Under the pieces are notes generated by a model. It was given only the letters and a program-made list of their open reading frames with translations, was not told the DNA's origin and made no database searches. From Bacteroidales bacterium UBA4363 (GTDB taxonomy: Bacteria > Bacteroidota > Bacteroidia > Bacteroidales > Paludibacteraceae): a DNA stretch of 8,995 nt. The DNA lies in NCBI GenBank assembly GCA_002393965.1, contig DGSL01000009.1:1-8995 (forward strand). The letters run 5' to 3'. Shown here piece by piece: positions 1-7,490 of the stretch (the first letter of the stretch is position 1; each line of letters begins with the position of its first letter). Position numbers and translations under genes: made by a program.

Positions 1-1
1 A

Positions 2-730
2 TATAAACCAAAGGCTTTCCTTATAGAAAATGTACCAGGCATGGCTACCCTATATAAAGGTGAAGTACGTGACGAAATTGTTAAACGTTTCACCAAGATG
101 GGGTATATTGTCAATAATAAAATTCTGTGTTCCGCCGATTATGGCGTTCCGCAAATACGGAAACGGCTTATTTTCGTGGGATTGTTAAACACTAATAAAA
201 TGTTTGATTTTCCAGAACCATATTTGAGACCGGAAGAATATGTTACATGTGAACAGGCCATTGGTGATTTGCCAAGTCTAGAGCATACTTTGGGTGATGA
301 TGTGTCAGAATATGAAAGAGAGCCAATGACTGACTATCAGAAACAAATGAGAGGTTCTTGTAATATCTTATATAATCATAAATCAATAGACCACAAGCAG
401 TTTGTAAAGGATACAATCGCTTTAGTGCCTGATGGAGGAAACTACAAAGATTTGCCTCCTGGTGTTGGTGAAAGTAGAATCTTTCACATGGCATGGACTC
501 GATATTGTAGCTATAAGCCATCAAGGACTATAGATACTGGTCATAGGAATAATTTCCATTATAAATGGAATAGGTGTCCTACTGTTCGTGAAAGTGCCAG
601 ACTACAATCTTTTCCCGATGATTTTGTATTTTTAGGGAATAAGGGGCAACAAGACAAACAGGTAGGAAATGCAGTTCCGTGTTTAATGGCAAAGGCAATT
701 GGTATTCAACTTCTTAAGTATTTGAAATAA
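2..730 (+). CDS. Cytosine-5 DNA methyltransferase, first of a pair (5' end beyond the window)
   Basis: Transfers a methyl group from S-adenosylmethionine to C5 of cytosine in a specific DNA site, protecting host DNA from the nucleases downstream. The reading frame is open from base 2, upstream of the ATG at 41, and those codons encode FLIENVPGM, the ENV motif of the family. The true start, the SAM-binding FxGxGG motif and the catalytic PCQ loop therefore lie off the left edge; the ATG at 41 is internal. Visible downstream are GVPQIRKR (143-166, the QxRxR motif), a target-recognition region of roughly 135 residues, RESARLQSF (from 587) and QVGNAVP (from 659). All C-terminal family motifs are intact, so nothing suggests a pseudogene. 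The stop overlaps the next start by one base (TAATG), implying translational coupling with the second methyltransferase. The sequence is AT-rich. The target sequence cannot be read from the protein. Confidence 0.95.
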   Translation, partial: YKPKAFLIENVPGMATLYKGEVRDEIVKRFTKMGYIVNNKILCSADYGVPQIRKRLIFVGLLNTNKMFDFPEPYLRPEEYVTCEQAIGDLPSLEHTLGDDVSEYEREPMTDYQKQMRGSCNILYNHKSIDHKQFVKDTIALVPDGGNYKDLPPGVGESRIFHMAWTRYCSYKPSRTIDTGHRNNFHYKWNRCPTVRESARLQSFPDDFVFLGNKGQQDKQVGNAVPCLMAKAIGIQLLKYLK

Positions 731-1971
731 TGAAGTCAAAGAAATATAATACAATCGATTTGTTTGCTGGTTGTGGTGGCTTAATGGATGGCTTCATGCA
801 AGAAGGGAGCTATGAAACTTTAGCTTGTGTTGAATGGGAGAAATATCCATGTAAAACATTGGCTTACCGTCTTAGAAATAAATGGCATCATGAGAATGCT
901 GATGAAGAAGTCGTTAGATTTGACATTCAGCGAACAGAAGAGTTAATAAGCGGATACGAAGACGATGAGTATGGAAAACATAAAGGGTTAGATAAACTTA
1001 TAGGAAATCGTAAAATAGATATAATAATAGGTGGTCCTCCCTGTCAGGCATATTCACTTGCAGGAAGAATAAGAGACCCTCATGGTATGAGAGATGACTA
1101 TAGGAATTATCTATTTGAAAGTTATATCCGCATTCTTGAACATTTTAAGCCCTCATTCTTTATATTTGAGAATGTTATGGGTATGTTAAGTGCTGCTCCA
1201 GATGGTACACCAATTGTCAATAAGATTAAAGATGCTTTTGACAATGCAGGGTATTCTGTAATTGACAATTTCAAAAATGCAGTTTTTGAAGTCGCAAACT
1301 TTGGCGTCCCCCAACATAGAAAGCGCGTAATCATATTAGGAGTGAATAAGGCTAATTTTCAGAATCCCTCAATCTGTCATGAAATAATTGATGAATTTTA
1401 TAATGTAATTATGCCACATATGCGGGAGGAATCAAAACAAAGAACAGTTAGAGATGCAATAGGCGATTTGCCATCATTTATGCCCAGTAAAGATGTAGTG
1501 CATAAAGACGGAAACAAATATTCACATATACCAATTGACGGTTGTGGAGTTCCGAATCATATACCGAGATTCCATAATGAACGAGATCAAAAGATATTTA
1601 GAATGCTCGGTGAAGATATTGAAAAAGGACGAAATAAGTATGTTTCTACTGAGGCTCTAAAGGCACTTTATACAAAAATGACAGGAAAGAAAAGTAATAT
1701 ACATAAATATTATGTTTTACGTTGGGATGAGCCCAGTAACACTATACCTGCCCATTTGTATAAAGATGGAATGAGGCATATCCATCCTGATTCTAAACAA
1801 GCAAGGTCTATTACGGTTAGAGAGGCTGCGAGATTACAAACCTTTGCAGATGATTTTGTATTCTTAGGTCCTACTATGGCACAGTATAAAATGATAGGAA
1901 ATGCTGTGCCCTCTGATTTTGCGAAAATAATAGCTAAAGCCTTACATGAACTATTAAGAAAATATTATTAA
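730..1971 (+). CDS. Cytosine-5 DNA methyltransferase, second of a pair (complete)
   Basis: A complete 413-residue m5C methyltransferase. Motifs in order: DLFAGCGGLMDGF (10-22, SAM binding), GGPPCQAYS (101-109) with catalytic Cys105, FENV (146-149), GVPQHRKR (192-199), a target-recognition region of about 205-360, REAARLQTF (from 364) and IGNAVP (389-394). Length is normal for the family. The start ATG at 730 shares its A with the upstream stop. The recognition region differs clearly from that of the first methyltransferase (for example VRDAIGDLPSFMPSKD against CEQAIGDLPSLEHTLG, with little similarity beyond), so this is not a recent duplicate. Paired m5C enzymes are known where the site is asymmetric and each strand needs its own enzyme (LlaJI), and in BsuMI. 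Which applies here is not visible. The PLD nuclease gene follows after 4 bases. Confidence 0.97.
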   Translation: MKSKKYNTIDLFAGCGGLMDGFMQEGSYETLACVEWEKYPCKTLAYRLRNKWHHENADEEVVRFDIQRTEELISGYEDDEYGKHKGLDKLIGNRKIDIIIGGPPCQAYSLAGRIRDPHGMRDDYRNYLFESYIRILEHFKPSFFIFENVMGMLSAAPDGTPIVNKIKDAFDNAGYSVIDNFKNAVFEVANFGVPQHRKRVIILGVNKANFQNPSICHEIIDEFYNVIMPHMREESKQRTVRDAIGDLPSFMPSKDVVHKDGNKYSHIPIDGCGVPNHIPRFHNERDQKIFRMLGEDIEKGRNKYVSTEALKALYTKMTGKKSNIHKYYVLRWDEPSNTIPAHLYKDGMRHIHPDSKQARSITVREAARLQTFADDFVFLGPTMAQYKMIGNAVPSDFAKIIAKALHELLRKYY

Positions 1972-1975
1972 GATT

Positions 1976-2980
1976 ATGCTATATTATACTGATTTAGAAG
2001 ATAAAGTTTTTGAAACCCCATCAGCAGAGGTTGACAATTTCATTGCGCTTTCGGGTTATGTTGGTGTTGAACCAATAAAAAAGCTAGCCGATTTGCCATC
2101 AAATGTTCATGCGACTGTTATATATGGGATGTATGGCAATGATAGTATTTCTGCCCCATTGCATAAAGCATTAGTGGAGTTACAGAATCGTATGCCAAAT
2201 GTTGAGATTCTCTATTCGACTATACCAGTACATTCTAAAGTTTATTTTTGGAGGGCTGGGGAATTCATAACAAATGCCTTAATAGGATCGGCCAATTTTT
2301 CTGTTAGTGGATTAAGGAATGATTATAAAGAGGTTCTCACAAATATGAGTGAAAGCTCTTATTCTGATTTTAAATCTTACTATGAATATGTAAGAGAAAG
2401 ATGTGTGCCATGCACAGATGTTAATATAAAAGTGAGAAAAGTCACAAAGGTTGCTCGCACTTCAGTACAATTGCAACCATTATTGGCACATGGGATTTGT
2501 CGCGTATCATTTCTTGATAGTAAAGGGCTTGTTCCTCAAAAGTCTGGATTGAATTGGTGTTGTAGTAGCGCACACGTTTCTGCAGGAGATGCCTATATTC
2601 GAATAACCATGGATTATATTCGGTTATTTCCAAGGATGTTCCCACCTAAAAAATATGTAGATGGTATTCTGAATGAGAATTCTACAGGGCGTAAAAATAG
2701 AGAAAACGATGAGGTGGAATTGATATGGGACGACGGAACTGTCATGGTAGGCCTGTTAGAAGGTCAGGTATATAATAAAGATGACGGTATGATTTATCCT
2801 AAACAGTTAAGCACTAGTCCGAAAAAGTCTATATTGGGGGTATATTTACGAAATCGATTGGGTGTAGATTTAAATCATATTATTACCAAATCGGACTTAA
2901 GTAAATATGGGCGCACTCATATTGATATTAGTTTGATTAGTGAAGGTGTGTATTATATGGATTTTTCAGTTAAAAAATAA
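1976..2980 (+). CDS. NgoFVII-type restriction endonuclease, phospholipase D fold
   Basis: A 334-residue protein that looks like a metal-independent restriction nuclease of the PLD superfamily. The core contains a single half-site of the HKD signature: HSK (86-88) followed by GSANFS (104-109), in a setting (VHSKVYFWRAGEFITNALIGSANFSVSGL region) typical of NgoFVII N-terminal domains. One half-site per chain implies that a dimer forms one active centre, as known for BfiI. The C-terminal part (about 195-334) has the pattern of the B3-like DNA-binding domain of this family: VELIWDDGTVMVGLLEG, LGVYLRNRLGV and a closing stretch with LSKYGRTHIDISL and YYMDFS. Known family members are type II enzymes partnered with m5C methyltransferases, which fits the two genes upstream. 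It starts 4 bases after the methyltransferase stop and ends 12 bases before the AAA+ gene. The sequence is strongly AT-rich. The cleavage site is not predictable from sequence alone. Confidence 0.88.
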   Translation: MLYYTDLEDKVFETPSAEVDNFIALSGYVGVEPIKKLADLPSNVHATVIYGMYGNDSISAPLHKALVELQNRMPNVEILYSTIPVHSKVYFWRAGEFITNALIGSANFSVSGLRNDYKEVLTNMSESSYSDFKSYYEYVRERCVPCTDVNIKVRKVTKVARTSVQLQPLLAHGICRVSFLDSKGLVPQKSGLNWCCSSAHVSAGDAYIRITMDYIRLFPRMFPPKKYVDGILNENSTGRKNRENDEVELIWDDGTVMVGLLEGQVYNKDDGMIYPKQLSTSPKKSILGVYLRNRLGVDLNHIITKSDLSKYGRTHIDISLISEGVYYMDFSVKK

Positions 2981-2992
2981 AAATAGATTGTT

Positions 2993-4765
2993 ATGGCACT
3001 TTTTGAGGAAGCCTCTCCTATCTGTAGGGGGAAGAATCTTTCTTGGGAAACAGTATTGCTTTTCTTTAATAACATGCCAAGAGAAGCGATGCCCAAAGCA
3101 AAGTTTAATTCATATGTTGAAACAAGAATTAATGCATGGACGCAAACCCATAGCCAAATAGCGAGACAACTTGCTTTTTATTATGAAGAAAATGGCATGT
3201 GTTATCCTCGTTTTACAGAGAAAACGTCTTTGCAGGATTTATTCGCATATATGCAGAATTGGGCTACTAAATATTTCATTCCCAACCCTTATGCTCCGAG
3301 CTTAAAAGGTAAAGTGCCAACTTGTATTTATTCGTTCATTGTTAAATCTATTAATAATGGGCAAAAGGATTTTGATGAGATACTAGACTCTATTTTCCAT
3401 GTAAAATTAAGTAGCCATGATAAAGTCAATGTTTATTTATCATATTTTACAAACTTGTTTATAGACAATAACCATCAAGTGTCTATCAATGAGAGATTAG
3501 GTTTTGTAGACTCAGAATTATATCCTGCAGAAGAGTATGCAACTGATACGAAAAAGTATTTTGATTATTTCACCATTAATGTAAATAAATATAGTCATGT
3601 AGACATAGATACGGGTACGAACTCATTTCGTCCATACATTACAGCCATTAAATCCAAACCATTCTTGCTGCTTGCCGGTATCTCTGGTACAGGTAAAAGC
3701 CGTATCGTTCGTGAATTGGCTCGTGCTTGTTGGGAGGAAGGCTCTGCAGAATACGAGGCACAGAAGCCTAAGAACTTTGAAATGGTACAGGTGAAGCCAA
3801 ACTGGCATGATTCGAGTGAGTTGATTGGCTACGTGAGTCGGGTGAGTGGTAGTCCTGTGTTTGTGGCAGGGGATTTCTTGAAGTTCGTGGCTAAGGCTTG
3901 GGAGAATCCTGAAATGCCGTATTTCCTTTGTTTGGACGAAATGAATTTGGCTCCTGTGGAGCAGTACTTCGCGGAGTATCTGAGTGTGGTGGAGAGTCGC
4001 AAGGCTGATGAAAATGGCGTGATTACGACAGACCCTATCCTCAAGAAATGCGAAGAGCAATGGTACTTCGACTTGACTGCTCAATTGACAAGAGATGATG
4101 AAGTGAGAGCACGTTTCAATAAAGACGGAATTTCCATTCCACGGAACCTCATCGCGGTGGGTACGGTGAATATGGATGAAACGACGTTCTCATTCAGCCG
4201 TAAGGTGCTTGACCGCGCTATGACGATTGAGATGAACGAGGTGGACCTGTATGGCGGACTGCATGATAGACATGAGAAAATAGGTAAGTTAGAGGCTGGC
4301 AATCTGATAGGAACGGCTGTAGAGGGCGTTGACGTCTATTGGGAGAATAAAGAGGTATGCGATACGGCTTTGAAATATTTGCAGGCTGTCAACCTTAATT
4401 TGGAGGGTACTCCGTTTAAGGTCGCTTATCGTACAAGAAATGAAGTTCTACTCTATGTGGTGAATAATCTACCATATAACAAGGATTCAAAAGGGAATGC
4501 TCTATCTCAGGACTATGTCATAGCTCGCGCCTTGGACGAGATAACGAACATGAAGATTCTCTCGCGTGTCGAAGGTGACGAGACAAAGGTCAGTGCAAGT
4601 TTTCTTGATGGACTGGAGAATACAATTAAAACGGGTCTTGTGACAGTCTGCCCGAATTTGTTTGAAGAAGGAGAGGGTAAGAAAGCATACGTTTCCGTCT
4701 CTTTGGCAAAGCTAACGGAAATGAAGAAGCGCCTGACATCTGGTTACACCAGTTTTTGGAGTTAA
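2993..4765 (+). CDS. McrB-like AAA+ NTPase with unrecognised N-terminal domain
   Basis: Likely motor subunit of an McrBC-type restriction complex, hydrolysing GTP or ATP to translocate or remodel DNA for the nuclease encoded next. Of 590 residues, about 220-480 form the AAA+ module: Walker A GISGTGKS (229-236), Walker B FLCLDEMN (Asp315-Glu316), and a sensor segment with NMDETTFSFSRKVLDRA (393-409). In E. coli McrB the equivalent segment reads MNTADRS, so this belongs to a divergent McrB/AAA_5 branch; GTP rather than ATP use is unproven. Residues 1 to about 215 are mostly helix-like and match nothing I recognise. In McrB proteins this position holds the DNA-recognition domain. Base composition changes abruptly at about 3600-3660: the N-terminal coding part is about 28% G+C over 3361-3600, the AAA+ part about 50% over 3661-3900, suggesting a chimeric gene. 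ATG 2993 is chosen because it lies 12 bases after the preceding stop. Confidence 0.9.
   Translation: MALFEEASPICRGKNLSWETVLLFFNNMPREAMPKAKFNSYVETRINAWTQTHSQIARQLAFYYEENGMCYPRFTEKTSLQDLFAYMQNWATKYFIPNPYAPSLKGKVPTCIYSFIVKSINNGQKDFDEILDSIFHVKLSSHDKVNVYLSYFTNLFIDNNHQVSINERLGFVDSELYPAEEYATDTKKYFDYFTINVNKYSHVDIDTGTNSFRPYITAIKSKPFLLLAGISGTGKSRIVRELARACWEEGSAEYEAQKPKNFEMVQVKPNWHDSSELIGYVSRVSGSPVFVAGDFLKFVAKAWENPEMPYFLCLDEMNLAPVEQYFAEYLSVVESRKADENGVITTDPILKKCEEQWYFDLTAQLTRDDEVRARFNKDGISIPRNLIAVGTVNMDETTFSFSRKVLDRAMTIEMNEVDLYGGLHDRHEKIGKLEAGNLIGTAVEGVDVYWENKEVCDTALKYLQAVNLNLEGTPFKVAYRTRNEVLLYVVNNLPYNKDSKGNALSQDYVIARALDEITNMKILSRVEGDETKVSASFLDGLENTIKTGLVTVCPNLFEEGEGKKAYVSVSLAKLTEMKKRLTSGYTSFWS
3600..3676. 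other. Abrupt base-composition step (probable recombination junction)
   Basis: Counting G+C by 60-base line gives 32, 22, 37 and 22% for the lines starting at 3361, 3421, 3481 and 3541, then 40% at 3601, then 48, 50, 48 and 52% for the lines starting at 3661 to 3841. The low value continues leftward through the PLD and methyltransferase genes (25-43% in lines sampled), and the high value continues rightward (53% at 5521). The step falls within the open frame of the McrB-like gene, immediately before the Walker A codons at 3677. The counts are direct; recombination is the inference. I see no flanking repeat or integrase. Confidence 0.7.
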
Positions 4766-4771
4766 TTGCTT

Positions 4772-6964
4772 ATGGAACTTCTGACGATAGAACACCAAGA
4801 CTTCACAATGAGCATCGAATGCGGCAAGTTCGATGCAATTTGGGACAAGGCTGTGAGGAATGTGGGAGCAGGAAACTTGACCTCCACTTACTCATGGTCG
4901 GATGGTGTTGCGTCTGTGGTCAGACTGGATGAGGACGGCACTAGCCGAGAAATAGCAAACGGTGAGACCCAAGCGGCTTTATTCTTCGACAATGCCGAAT
5001 ACCCAATATGGGTGGACTTCAAGAGCTATGTCAAGAATGCCCGATTCGGTAGCATCCTACAAGGTGACAATGAGAACTTCAGTTTCCGCAGGGGCATCCT
5101 CGCAGGATTCCTCAACTACGGCAACGACATAGGCAAGAGCGAGATTCTGATTGACTATACCGTTGGAACGGAGATACGCCACTTTCGCTTTGGCTTCGAT
5201 GTGTTGAGTACCAAGCTCAATTATCATGAGCATTGGCGAAAGATAATCGAAGACATAGAGAGCGAGTACCGCATGTTGTCACTCGACTACATGAAGCGTA
5301 CCTTCCACGGATTTTCACCTGACACAGAAGGCGAAACGCCTGAACTGGTATGGTGGAGCATCTTTGCTGAGGAACAAAAGAAATTTGTGAATGCCGTGAA
5401 AAGCATCATTGAGCGTCCACGCCACAGACTTCACAGCATTGAGACATACCTGCGTGCCGACAAGCTAACAAGAATACCCATCGCCATCGAGAACGATTTG
5501 GCCGAACACAGAAAGGAACCTGCACACCTGTACAGGGTGGAGCAACAAGTGCAGAGCAACGACACCCAGGAAAACCGTTTTCTCAAACACGCCTTGGGGC
5601 AAATAACAGCAAAATATGAGACCCTGAAAAGGCGTATCGAGGCCATCAAAGGCGCATCCGACCTGTTCAAAGAAGAAATGAAAACGATGCTCGACACATT
5701 GAAGTACCTACAGAGGAATCCATTCTTCCGTACCGTAGGTCGTTTCAAGGGCATAAATCAGGAAAGCCTCATTTTGCAGAAAGCCAGCGGTTACAACCAG
5801 GTGTACAGAACCTGGAATCTGCTTCGCCGTGCCTACTCTCTCAACGATGGCATATACCGTCTGCAATCCAAGGACATAGCCACCCTCTATGAGATATGGT
5901 GCTTCATTGAAGTGAGTCATATTGTCAGAGACTTGCTTGGAATCAAGCCAGAAGACGTTGACCATCGTAACCGTATGGAAATGAACGGCACTTTCACATG
6001 GGAACTGGGCAAGGGAGAACATTCTCGCATCTTGTTCAAAAAGGATGATGTAGAACTGGCTGAATTGGTATACAACCCCAAGCATACCGACAAAGAGAAC
6101 GACACTATAAGCATGGATAGGCTTGTCGTTCCAACTGTAGCGCAGAAACCTGACATCGTGCTTCAGTTGACTAAGCACGACCTACAAAAGGACATGAAAA
6201 TGACATATCTGTTTGATGCAAAATACAGGATTGAAGGGCGTGTTAATGGCGTGGACACCCCACCGGAAGATGCCATCAACCAGATGCACCGATACAGAGA
6301 TGCCATCTATTACAAAGAGAACAAAGATGCAGCACTAAAGAAAGAAGTCATCGGTGGATATATCTTGTTCCCCGGTGATGGTGAACCAGCTGATGTGCAG
6401 GTGGCTAACTTTTACAAAACCATCGGGCAGGTTAATATCGGTGCATTCCCTTTGCGACCGAAAGACGAGAGAAACAGGATGTTGCTGGAGCATTTCATTC
6501 ATGAGTTGATTGAAGCAAAGGCTGTGACTACAATTTCGCATGTGATTCCGCAGAAGGGAGTTTTTGTAGAGGTTGGCGACAGGGTACTGATTGGTACAGT
6601 CAGACCAAGTAGCAGAAAGAACTACAATAAGGATTTTGAGGAGGGAAAGGCAAGGCTATACTATACGGGTGCTCAGTTCCCATCAACGATAATGCTTCAC
6701 AATCTGCATTTTTTCATTCCATATATTCCAGGCAGAGGCATCCGGGATGTGTATGAGATAACAGGAGTCAGGACGATAACAGGACGTGATGTCAAGCAGT
6801 TGGAAGGAACGGATGCCGTGGCTGATGATATCCGGCTTGCTTTTGATCTCACTTATACCCGAAGTTTGGCAGATGATTTCATGAGAATAAAGACTGCCGG
6901 AATGATTAAGGACACCTTCCTTGACACTACATTTGATAAACTTTCAACCTTTATCAATGGATAA
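4772..6964 (+). CDS. McrC-like DUF2357 protein with PD-(D/E)XK nuclease domain
   Basis: Likely the nuclease subunit that works with the McrB-like motor. It has 730 residues from ATG 4772, 6 bases after the motor's stop; an in-frame TTG at 4766 directly after the stop is less likely. The N-terminal half (about 1-300) has the character of DUF2357: a beta-rich start, then long helices around the segment VEQQVQSNDTQENRFLKHAL, typical of the family. The nuclease domain follows: KPDIVL with Asp461, FDAKYRI with Asp482 and Lys484, and QMHRYRDA (504-511), matching the D...D-x-K...QxxxY pattern of DUF524/PD-(D/E)XK_7 nucleases. All catalytic positions are present. About 200 further residues (530-730) form a beta-rich extension containing GDRVLIGTVRPSSRKNY, ARLYYTGAQFPSTIML and FIPYIPGRGIRDVYEITGV, which I cannot assign firmly. 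It is much longer than E. coli McrC (about 350 residues). The gene lies wholly in the higher-G+C half. Its last codons overlap the vsr start by 8 bases. Confidence 0.88.
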   Translation: MELLTIEHQDFTMSIECGKFDAIWDKAVRNVGAGNLTSTYSWSDGVASVVRLDEDGTSREIANGETQAALFFDNAEYPIWVDFKSYVKNARFGSILQGDNENFSFRRGILAGFLNYGNDIGKSEILIDYTVGTEIRHFRFGFDVLSTKLNYHEHWRKIIEDIESEYRMLSLDYMKRTFHGFSPDTEGETPELVWWSIFAEEQKKFVNAVKSIIERPRHRLHSIETYLRADKLTRIPIAIENDLAEHRKEPAHLYRVEQQVQSNDTQENRFLKHALGQITAKYETLKRRIEAIKGASDLFKEEMKTMLDTLKYLQRNPFFRTVGRFKGINQESLILQKASGYNQVYRTWNLLRRAYSLNDGIYRLQSKDIATLYEIWCFIEVSHIVRDLLGIKPEDVDHRNRMEMNGTFTWELGKGEHSRILFKKDDVELAELVYNPKHTDKENDTISMDRLVVPTVAQKPDIVLQLTKHDLQKDMKMTYLFDAKYRIEGRVNGVDTPPEDAINQMHRYRDAIYYKENKDAALKKEVIGGYILFPGDGEPADVQVANFYKTIGQVNIGAFPLRPKDERNRMLLEHFIHELIEAKAVTTISHVIPQKGVFVEVGDRVLIGTVRPSSRKNYNKDFEEGKARLYYTGAQFPSTIMLHNLHFFIPYIPGRGIRDVYEITGVRTITGRDVKQLEGTDAVADDIRLAFDLTYTRSLADDFMRIKTAGMIKDTFLDTTFDKLSTFING

Positions 6965-7490
6965 GCTCTCACCACAGCAGCGGCACAACAACATGGCGGC
7001 CATCCACGGCAAGGACACGAAGCCGGAAATGGTGGTGCGTCGCTACTTATGGGGGCATGGATATCGGTATAGATTGAATCATAAGCGGTTGCCGGGGAAA
7101 CCAGATATCGTAATGCGGAAGTACAGGACCTGCATCTTTGTGAATGGCTGCTTTTGGCATGGGCATGAAGGCTGTCGCTATTACACTATACCGAAAACCA
7201 ATACAGAGTTTTGGGTCAACAAAGTAAAGCGGAACAAGGAACGGGATTTGAAGGTTCAACACGAACTCGCCGCAATGGGCTGGCACTCTATCACCATTTG
7301 GGAATGTGAATTGAAACCAGTCAAAAGAGAAGATACATTGGAATCACTGGCATATACACTCAATAAGATTTTTCTGCAAGACAGGACTGTCAAGCAGTAT
7401 GAGATACCAGAGGAAGAGCCAATGATGGCAGCGGAGGATGTTCCAGAAGGGTACGGAAATATAGCAACAGATAATTCGTTATACAAATAA
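6957..7490 (+). CDS. vsr: Very short patch repair (Vsr) T:G mismatch endonuclease
   Basis: Nicks 5' of the T in T:G mismatches that arise when 5-methylcytosine deaminates, starting short-patch repair; vsr genes commonly sit beside m5C methyltransferases. From ATG 6957 it has 177 residues; the frame extends further upstream only through the coding end of the preceding gene (TTG at 6921), and the family start MDKLSPQQRHNNMAAIHGKDTKPE supports 6957. Key residues: Glu24, Asp50 (GKPDIV), the intercalating CFW (65-67), His68, and zinc ligands Cys65, His70, Cys73 and Cys117 (WEC), all matching E. coli Vsr. The residue equivalent to E. coli His64 is Asn63 (FVNGC instead of FTHGC). Residues 125-177 are a tail with an acidic segment (PEEEPMMAAEDVPE) and no recognised function. 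The start overlaps the nuclease gene by 8 bases and the stop abuts the next ATG, so it is translated as part of the restriction operon. Confidence 0.95.
   Translation: MDKLSPQQRHNNMAAIHGKDTKPEMVVRRYLWGHGYRYRLNHKRLPGKPDIVMRKYRTCIFVNGCFWHGHEGCRYYTIPKTNTEFWVNKVKRNKERDLKVQHELAAMGWHSITIWECELKPVKREDTLESLAYTLNKIFLQDRTVKQYEIPEEEPMMAAEDVPEGYGNIATDNSLYK

Noticed and set aside
41..730. First methyltransferase as a truncated pseudogene beginning at ATG 41
   Set aside because: The frame stays open to the left edge and encodes the ENV motif upstream of that ATG, so the truncation is only the window boundary.
2940..3161. 73-codon + strand frame bridging the PLD and AAA+ genes
   Set aside because: Overlaps the ends of both real genes in another frame; low-complexity basic sequence with no motif.
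3623..4084. 153-codon minus-strand open frame opposite the AAA+ gene
   Set aside because: Fully antisense to the Walker A/B coding region; no domain features and no start context.
4766..4771. TTG start for the McrC-like gene
   Set aside because: An ATG two codons later starts the same protein; TTG directly after a stop codon has no independent support.
5708..6178. 156-codon minus-strand open frame opposite the McrC-like gene
   Set aside because: Shadow of the real gene, whose nuclease motifs are read on the + strand across the same bases.
6921..6956. TTG start extending Vsr by 12 residues
   Set aside because: The extension overlaps coding sequence of the preceding gene and is not part of the family's usual N-terminus; ATG 6957 fits the family start.
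2..7490. Purely type IV (modification-dependent) McrBC locus
   Set aside because: A modification-dependent system cutting 5-methylcytosine would attack DNA methylated by the two adjacent m5C enzymes; a restriction-modification role for the McrBC pair fits the operon better, though it is not proven.
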